From the NCBI RefSeq assembly GCF_000499845.2, contig NC_023751.2, positions 37,808,309 through 37,872,308 of the forward strand: a stretch of 64,000 nt of DNA, given 5' to 3'. Below the pieces are notes generated by a model. The model saw only the letters and a list, made by a program, of their open reading frames with translations, searched no databases and was not told the origin of the DNA. The DNA comes from Phaseolus vulgaris. Its lineage: Eukaryota > Streptophyta > Magnoliopsida > Fabales > Fabaceae. The first letter of the stretch is position 1. Each line of letters opens with the position of its first letter. The position numbers were made by a program, and so were the translations under genes. Shown piece by piece: positions 56,610-64,000 of the stretch.

Positions 56610-58078
56610 TAATTAGTTATTTTGACGATTCAATAAACACGTTTTTTTTTTTTGTTTTATTGATGAATGTTCTTTTTGAAAATTCTACTATATGAAAATT
56701 CAACTATGAAAATTCAAGTATCTTTTTTCTACAAGAGTATGTTTTTCTATAAGAGTATTTTAAGGGTATAGTTTTGTCAACACAATCATTTTTGTTTGTA
56801 ACAAGTAGAATCAGTATTATAAATAGTTTTTCTTTTCCATTATAATCAAAGCTTTACCTTTTTCATAACTTCTGTAATAAATTTTCATTAAATAGTAACG
56901 TAGAGTGCAAAAATAAAATTTTAATTCTGATTTAGAACAATATTAAAAAACCTTATGATATTTGGTACAATATTCTGAATAACAAAAAATATTTTATTTC
57001 TTATAAGCAAAAATATAATTTCCTATTCTAACAAATTTAAAAATTATTTTAAATTAAAATTTTGAATTTTTAAAAAATTAGAGAAATTTGAATTTGAAAA
57101 AAAAGAAAAAGAATCCAAATTTTACAATTTTACCCTTTAAATAACTACTTTTTTTTAAATTCAAATAATTCTTTCGAATAAAAAATAATCTACACGATAA
57201 AAAAATTGCATACAAGAAACTTAAAAAATTACTTATTTTTTTAATAATTTCTAATAAAAATATTTTTATAATATATTTTTATTTCAATATAAAGAAAAAA
57301 AGTGTAATTATTCATCTTTAAAAAATAATTTTGTTTATTATATAAAATAAATAATTGAATATTTTTTTATTTTAAAATAATAAATAACTTCTTTTTTTAA
57401 AACTAATTGATATATATGGATGATAATTTTTACCTTATATAATTAATTTTTTAAATGAAGAATAAAATATATTCTAAATTCATGTTTTTCTATATATAGT
57501 AAGATTCTAAATTATATTTTATAATAAAATGTAAAAAAATAAAAAATACACGTAGGTCTGTGTTTTCGTTAATTAGTAATAATAATAAAAAGGATAAAAG
57601 TAATATATTGATTTTAAAACAATATGCAGAAAGTTTAATTTTCGGATTCTGTATAAATGGTCAAAATGTCACCTTTTTTTCATTAAAAGTGATGCATATA
57701 ACGAAAAATTCATTACTCCAATCTCTTATAGTCAAATTGTTGGAATGGAGTTCCCATTTTGTCATGGTTTGTTAATGCTTTATTAATATAATTTTGGCAA
57801 AAAATTGATGTTTGATACAAAACTTAAGAATTAAAAAAATTAAAATCTTTTACTAAATTAATTTATACACAAGATAATTTTAATTTTTAAAAGTGCATTT
57901 TTTTATTCTTTGAAATATTTATAAAATTTGTCTAAACATACTATTTAATACATGAAACAATAATATTCAAGCTTTACGAAAAATAAATATTAAAGTAAAT
58001 ACAATCAATCACTATCATGGTCAAAAGTCTTCTCACAATTCAAATTTAAATTTGATTTCTTTAAGCTAACTCCTTTAT
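56610..58078. repeat. OMT2 upstream block homologous to 39110-41110
   Basis: Collinear with the block upstream of OMT1 and shorter because it lacks the TTA tract and two MITEs of that copy. It continues past a MITE at 58080 into ATAATCACACAATATAATATA (about 58283-58303), which matches 41290-41310. Confidence 0.75.
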
Positions 58079-58079
58079 G

Positions 58080-58280
58080 CACTACAATAAAATCATGAAA
58101 TAAAAACCAATTTTTAGAAACCAAAATAATTAGTTGCAATAGTAACTAAATTAGAGACCATTTTAGAAACTAAAAAGAAATTTGGTTTCTAAATTAGTTT
58201 CTATTATTTTATATTATTGTTAAATAGTTTCTAAATTAGTATCTAATTAGCAACCAAGGTTTTTGCTACCAAATTTAGAA
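58080..58280. mobile_element. CACTA-type MITE, left part
   Basis: Begins CACTACAATAAAATCATG and continues with the family phrases TTAGTTGCAATAGTAACTAA and GTATCTAATTAGCAACC. No right terminus, so it is truncated. It interrupts the upstream block shared with OMT1. Confidence 0.65.
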
Positions 58281-58371
58281 ACTAATATAATCACACAATA
58301 TAATATAATCACTAGCGCATAAATGCTAATCAAATCTTGTAGTTAAGTTTATAGTTTATTTTACTGCAACA

Positions 58372-58604
58372 GCCAGGTTTATCACCCAAGTTTTTACAGT
58401 GTCCAAGGAAGAGTTAACCACTAGACCAGACAAATCCTTTGATCATATTATCATTTTTATTATACTTATTATTATTAACATAATTTATACATATTAATAT
58501 AATTATTATTAATAATAATAAAATAAATTATATTCATATTATTAATATTATTAATATTTATTAATATTATTCATATTATTAATATTTATTAATATTATTA
58601 CTAA

Positions 58605-58641
<37 letters not shown>

Positions 58642-58655
58642 ATTATTATTAATAA
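58372..58655. repeat. Left arm of an inverted repeat, with tRNA-like outer end
   Basis: The outer end has, on the minus strand, CTGGTCTAGTGGTTAAC (A-box like). Inward follow TTTTTATTATACTTATTATT and long ATT/TAA runs. The same sequence in reverse occurs at 61876-62000, and a forward copy at 50127-50330. Confidence 0.65.
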
Positions 58656-59778
58656 CTAGTGGGAACACGAGCACTCATGTGCCTGTATCCGCATTTTTCA
58701 TTTTTACTATTTATATATTCATATAATTTTAATAAATATTAAATTATATGAGAAGATATGTAAATTATCTAAATGCATCATTGATAATAGTTTTATTAAG
58801 AATTTATGTTAATTTTTTTTTATATTTTCATTTTATTATTTTTGAATATTAAATTTTGATTAAACTTGGGTGTAATCTTGAACTTTGTAAGGTTATCAAG
58901 GTTAAAATTAAGGTTTAAAAAAAATGGACCAGCAAACAATGTCAAAACATAATGCAAATGGTTGTATGTTGGAAGTTGCGGAATCTATCACCATATCAAT
59001 TGAATCCACATCTTCCATGGCAAAGAAGTTGAAAAAAATAAAATAATAAACTAAATACAAATTACCAAACTTCCAACATATCTAATAGATCAAAGCACAG
59101 TAGACATAAAAACTTTGCCCGCAAAGCTGGGCTTAAAATTCATTCAAAAATATATATAAAAAAAAATTAAGAAAGCAATAGAAACAAAAATGTTCAAATC
59201 ATATAACAATAAGACACGTCTCTGCTTCGAACGCTTTGGGAAGTGCGAGAAGGAAGAAACAATGGTGGTCGTTGTTGTACAGTGGTGATTGAAGAGGGAA
59301 TAAGATGGGTGAGAGTAGGAGAAGAACATGGAGCGTGAAGGAAGAGAGTTCAAAATGTGTCAAAATTTATGAGCTTTTTTTTTTCTTTGGATGCAACGGG
59401 TGAAATTACTCCTTATAAGAAAGTGGAAGAAAGTGGTAACCGCTCAACTACTCCTTATAGGGAGTGAATGTAACTGGTGAAAACTATTCCTTCGTAAGAA
59501 AGTGGATGTAAATGGTGACGGTGGAAACTACTGAAGAAAGTGGTAACCGCTCAGTAATAATCAAATTGTTCACGTTTGGCCACTACTCACATTTCCTAAT
59601 ATTTATTTCTCTCTCATGAAACAGACACTCTCTCTCGTTATGCAATTAATTTTCAAAATAAATTATCTCTTTCAATTCAAACGGTTGTTCCATTTATTTC
59701 AAATATTTTATTAAATTTATTTCTCTCTCATACAACAGACACTCTTTCATTATGGAATTAATTTTCAAAATAAATTAT

Positions 59779-59918
59779 CTCTTTCAATTCATAACCACTC
59801 CTCCACCTCTCTTTCAATTCATAACCGTTCCTCCACCTCTCTTTCAATTCATAAATGTTCCTCCACCTCTCTTTCAATTCATAACCGTTCCTCCACCTCT
59901 CTTTCAATTCATAAATGT
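59779..59918. repeat. 30-bp minisatellite inside Helitron B
   Basis: Four full units and one partial of CTCTTTCAATTCATAA followed by variable CCGTTCCTCCACCT-like bases, at 30-base spacing. The units differ at a few positions only. Confidence 0.95.
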
Positions 59919-60151
59919 CCACTACGTATATTAAATATTGTAGAAAAAATAAGAAAGGGCACAATGACCATAATACAATAATAAAATTAAAAATTAATAT
60001 AAGGATAAAATGGGAAAAAATTAAGAGCAGTTAAGAGGGAATAAGAAATGATACAATGACCATAATACAATAATAAAATTAAATATTAATATAAGGATAA
60101 AATATGAAAAAAAATTAAGAGAAGTTAAAAGGGGAATCCCCTTTATATATA

Positions 60152-61867
60152 CTAGCGGGAACACAGGCGCTCTCGCGCAGGTGTATCCGCATTTTTTTAT
60201 TTTTGTTTTTAATGTATATCTATATTTTATTTTTATTATTATGTATCTAATATTTTATTTTTATAATTATTGTATTTTTTTATTTTTTCTATTAATGTTA
60301 TTATTATTATTATGTATCAATATTTTCTATTTTTACTGATTTGACTATTCATTAAATCTATAATAGTTTGATTTTAATTAGTATTTCAAACTAAAAGAAA
60401 CTTAGGTCTTAATTAATACATTGTTTTAGTGATTATAGTAATATTTAACCTTTTAAATCAAATATATAGACGATCATATATATACTCATTTTGTTTTAAC
60501 ATAGATTGTGAAAATTATGTCATAAAAATATTTTTTTAAATGCATATTGATTGAATATTATTAAAACTCATTAAATTTAGTAAAATTATGTTTATTATGG
60601 TTTACGAAATAATTTTAAAAGACCTCCTATTAAATTATGTTCCACAACATAAAAAAAAATCAGATATTCATAAATAAAAATATAAAGTTATCACTTTCCA
60701 TTTTTTTATAAACTAAAATAAGATAATGCATAAAATAAAAAAAATATAAACCAAAATAAGATAATGCATAAAATAAAAAATTGAAACATTTTACATACTA
60801 ATTTGACTGTTCAAATTTGAAGTAGAGTAATGATGAAAAAACATTATTCTATAATTGCGAAGGTGAAATTAGAGTATGAGAAGTTATCACTTTCCATTTT
60901 TTTTTATAATTTAATATAAAGCAAAGCAAAAAAGTTAAAATTGTTTGAATTATAATGTAGTGCAATATTGAGAAAATATAGGTCCTATGTTTTTTAGTCT
61001 TGAGTATAGGCTAGACCCTCATTAGACACAACAAAACCTTCATAATCATTAGACAACAAAACCTGCATAGTTTCTTGAAAACAAATAAACCTTGGAGAGA
61101 TGCTCCTAGAACACCATTGTCGAGATTTTCCCAATCACGGATCCAAAGCCACTGCAAAAAAAAAACTCCAAAAACTCACAAACAATCCATGAAAAGTGCA
61201 AGATTAATCAAAGAAATGAAAGTATGATTTTACATGAAAGTGAAAAGGAAAGAGAAAAGAAAAGTGAGAAGTATGGTAAAAAAAAGAATGTGTTATGTGT
61301 AGTGGAGAGAGAAAGTGGGAAGTAGGTACCTATATAGGAGAGAGAAAGTGGAAAGTAGGATACGTGAGTTATGTGTAATCGAGAATATCAGTTTAAATAA
61401 AAAAAAAAGTAACGTACTAAATCTCCACTCTCCTACTAAAGTGGTCCACAAAATATTACAAATATCTTTAATTTTTTATTTAATAAAAAAAAAATCTTTA
61501 AAACAGAAAAGTAACTAATCACTCTCTCCACTCTCCCCACCCTCTCCACTCTCTCCACTCTCCCCACCCTCTCCACTCTCTCCACAATTAAATAATAACA
61601 AATAAAATAAATTTTAAAATTATTTTATTAATTTTTGAAATTATAAAATGTCCAAATAACCAAAATAAATTAATACAATAAATTATTAAGTAAGGATAAA
61701 ATAGAAAAAAGAATTAAGAGCAATTAAGAGGTGAATAAGAAATGACAAAATGACCATAATACAATAATAAAAATAAATATTAATATAAGGATAAAATAGG
61801 AAAAAAATTTAGAGCAGTTAAGAGGGGAATCCCCTTTATATAATATATATATATATATAGGTATAGA
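60152..61867 (-). mobile_element. Helitron A, inserted in Helitron B
   Basis: Minus-strand element of about 1.7 kb. The 5' end TCTATACCTATATA lies at 61867 downward, followed by TATAAAGGGGATTCCCC. The 3' end is GCGC-GAGA-GCGC hairpin, CTGTGTTCCCG, CTAG at 60152-60155, then T. It sits between A and T of Helitron B, the normal Helitron target, with no target duplication. No helicase gene. It includes a CT-rich minisatellite (CTCTCCACTCTCCCCACC, about 61530-61585). Confidence 0.82.
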
Positions 61868-61875
61868 TGTATAGA

Positions 61876-62000
61876 TATTATTATTAACATTATTATTATA
61901 TTCATATTATTAATATTAATATTGTTAATAATAATAAGTATAATAAAAATCATAATCATACTAAAGCATTTGCTTGGTGTAGTGGTTAAATTTTCTTTAA
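61876..62000. repeat. Right arm of the inverted repeat around the Helitrons
   Basis: Reverse complement of 58400-58520, including AATAATAATAAGTATAATAA. The outer end has a plus-strand A-box-like TTGGTGTAGTGGTTAAA. Confidence 0.65.
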
Positions 62001-62990
62001 GTTATTATTCACGTGAAAATCAATTTTAGATTTAACTCAAATTCATAATATTTCTCTTATAAGTTTCATAACACTTTGCGGTTATACTTATATAATTAAA
62101 ATGTAAGTTAAATAAAGTTTTCATTTACTTCTATGATTAAAATGTTTTATTTTTAATTGTTGAGTAATATTCAACAAAGAACAGATAGATATCAACATTT
62201 GTTTTAGAATTTAGGGTGAAAATAAACCATTCTAGTTGACTCAACTTCTGTAATTATTCATAATACACTTATTCACGTGTTTAGTTGACATTTCTCCAAT
62301 ATTTATAGTTAAAATGCATGTGCATGGCTATATTATTTCCAGATCCGATCGGAAGCTAGCGTAAATAAAGAGCTAGCACTAATATTTGAAGGTATATAAT
62401 ATAAATAACATTTTTTGTTAAACATTGATTAGATGATATGATTGGCAAATTAAAACACTTGTAAATTACGGTTTTCATGGAAAACTCAATTTCTTTATAG
62501 CACTTAAGAATAACGAAGTTAATAATAGATGAGACATTAAAGAGAGGATAAGCAGATGAGAGATAAAAGAGAATCTATACGTAACAATAAATTAATACAT
62601 AAAGAATTAATTAATATTAAAATTGGTGACTTATCATCATATTTTTTTTTTCTTTTGACTAAGTTGATGTATTTTTTTTATAATTTTTATTTTTATTTAA
62701 GTTTGTTTATTTTAGATTTATTGAATCTGTTTTTTATTTTGAAATAGTGAAATTTTGAATAAGTCTATGTAGAAATATATATATAATAGGATCTAATTTT
62801 TTGATGTAGTATATTGAGTAGATTTTTTTTTTATAAGTGTTGGAGTATTCCTTTGTATTTCTATTTTTTTTATTTGCTAAAGAAAATGGTTAAGAGAAAA
62901 TATTAAGTGTTGAGGAAATGGTACTATTGTAGTTGGAAATTCCATTTATAAATAACACCTGACTTCTCATGGAAATTCCATTTATAAATT
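62001..62990. other. Gene-free AT-rich spacer
   Basis: No gene recognised. A short direct repeat of GGAAATTCCATTTATAAAT occurs at about 62936-62955 and 62970-62990. Confidence 0.45.
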
Positions 62991-64000
62991 CAAGAATCTT
63001 TCTTATCCTCTCTTATCCTTTTCTCTCCCAAAAGATACATTAACTGTTGTTCCTGATTCTTTTCTCATTCAAACAAGTTCTTTCTCCATTCCAACTTCCA
63101 AAACTACTCTAGATTGACTGTCATCTCCCCTCCTAGCCAAATGTAAGCTTCTTTATTAGAACAAATGGAAAACATCATTGGAAGATTGACCTTGAGAAAC
63201 ATATTTCTCGTCCATTTGTCCTCCTATAACCTTATCTCTCTCTCGTTATCTACCTCCCATAAAATTATCCTAAAGTTGTCTTTCTAACACTCAAGAAACC
63301 AAATTTCTTTCAAATTCCACCACAAAAAAAATAAAAAATATGATCTACAATTCTTTTACACCCAAAAATCTCTTCAACCTCCATACTTAGAATCCAGTAC
63401 TTTTTCCCACAAATCTTTCTTCTCATCGCCTAAGAGCCAAATCCACATTTGATAATTTTAATGTACACATTTAAAAGGTAAACCATATTTAATAAAAGAT
63501 TATTCATAACTTTAACATAAATCTAATATTTCTCTCGTTATTTTTCTTTTGTGGTAATTTTATCAACAAATAAGTAACATCACTATTAAAGGTTAAGTTA
63601 AACATGTGTGTTTTTCTTACGTAATTTTTTACATGACTCCATGTCATCATGAATCAAATTAAAACTATTGTTAACTAAAATAAGATAAAAGAAATTGTGT
63701 TCACTACCACCACTTAATTTAAAAATTAAAATGAAATATTAAGATATTAAAATAAATTTCAATTTATTTCCTTTTCTTGCATCAAGTTAGCAGCGATCAA
63801 CAAAATTGAATAAAAAATAAACTTTTACTTCATTTCTTTCCTTCCATTATTTCTTCTTTTCATATTTTCTTATTATTTTTATATCTTTTTTTCAAAAAAA
63901 ATTTCTGTCGTTCATACTTTTCCATTATTTTTTTTTTAATTTCTCACTTCATTTTTCATTTTTTTTCAAAATCAAATTTTATTTTACAATAATTGACGTT
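62991..64000. repeat. Second copy of the 41872-42768 block, running off the window
   Basis: Direct repeat in the same orientation as 41872-42768. It keeps the upstream part of the LINE fragment (minus strand, frames broken) but not the zf-RVT part. It still matches at the last base of the window, so the duplication continues beyond. Confidence 0.85.

Larger units (their letters stand above)
58656..61875 (-). mobile_element. Helitron B, split by Helitron A
   Basis: Minus-strand element. The 3' end at 58656-58659 is CTAG followed by T, with a GCAC-ATGA-GTGC hairpin just inside. The 5' end TCTATACA lies at 61868-61875, preceded by A. After removing Helitron A (60152-61867), the 5' part reads TCTATACATATATATAAAGG and GGATTCCCC, matching Helitron A's own start. 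No Rep/helicase gene, so non-autonomous; about 1.5 kb without A. The body holds a ~115-bp duplication (59600-59800) and a 30-bp minisatellite. Confidence 0.78.

Noticed and set aside
59144..59353. Possible captured gene fragment in Helitron B
   Set aside because: No protein similarity that I recognise; the frame is short and not conserved in Helitron A.
59779..59918. Regular short repeats resembling a CRISPR array
   Set aside because: The units are head-to-tail with no unique spacers and sit in a plant Helitron; this is a minisatellite.

Overview
The window looks like nuclear DNA of a flowering plant, most likely a legume of the Phaseolus/Vigna type. The reasons are intron-split genes with GT/AG junctions and plant-only proteins (chloroplast PDH E1-alpha, a clock pseudo-response regulator, CURT1, a PPR protein, COMT-family methyltransferases). 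The intergenic DNA is very AT-rich and full of plant transposons (copia, Ty3/gypsy, TRIM, Helitron, CACTA- and Mutator-type MITEs). The species is an inference from gene style and repeats.

Bases 1-29,700 are a gene-rich euchromatic block of eight genes: the 3' part of plastid PDH E1-alpha (+), COG4 (-), a chloroplast two-RRM protein (+), an RRS1-type ribosome-biogenesis factor (+), a PPR protein (-), a PRR5/PRR9-clade clock regulator (+), an NDR1/HIN1-like membrane protein (+) and a CURT1 thylakoid-curvature protein (+). Exon chains were built by hand; where complete, the spliced lengths are multiples of three. The PPR and clock genes are head to head over a 468-bp promoter with two perfect evening elements and two G-boxes. 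The RRS1 gene has paired TGGGCC (site II) motifs just behind a Mutator-type MITE with a perfect 9-bp target duplication.

Bases 31,200-64,000 are a repeat-rich block with two O-methyltransferase genes in tandem on the minus strand. OMT1 (31,214-36,820) has an otherwise open reading frame but is cut in exon 1 by a young copia element, itself lacking most of its RT and RNase H. OMT2 (51,880-54,875) is intact and has about four ~190-bp tandem repeats in intron 1. Blocks upstream of OMT1 recur upstream of OMT2 in the same order and orientation (39.1-41.1 kb with 56.6-58.1 kb; 41.9-42.8 kb with 63.0-64.0 kb), so the gene and its flank were probably duplicated as one segment. Between and within the copies lie a decayed Ty3/gypsy element whose pol runs into its 3' LTR and whose integrase is split by a solo LTR, and a pair of nested Helitrons whose boundaries can be read to the base.

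No tRNA, rRNA, CRISPR array or clearly new gene system was recognised. The most noteworthy points are the tandem OMT duplication with one copy freshly disrupted, the nested Helitrons inside an inverted repeat with tRNA-like outer ends, the duplicated COG4 3' flank beside the PPR gene, and the clock-type bidirectional promoter.
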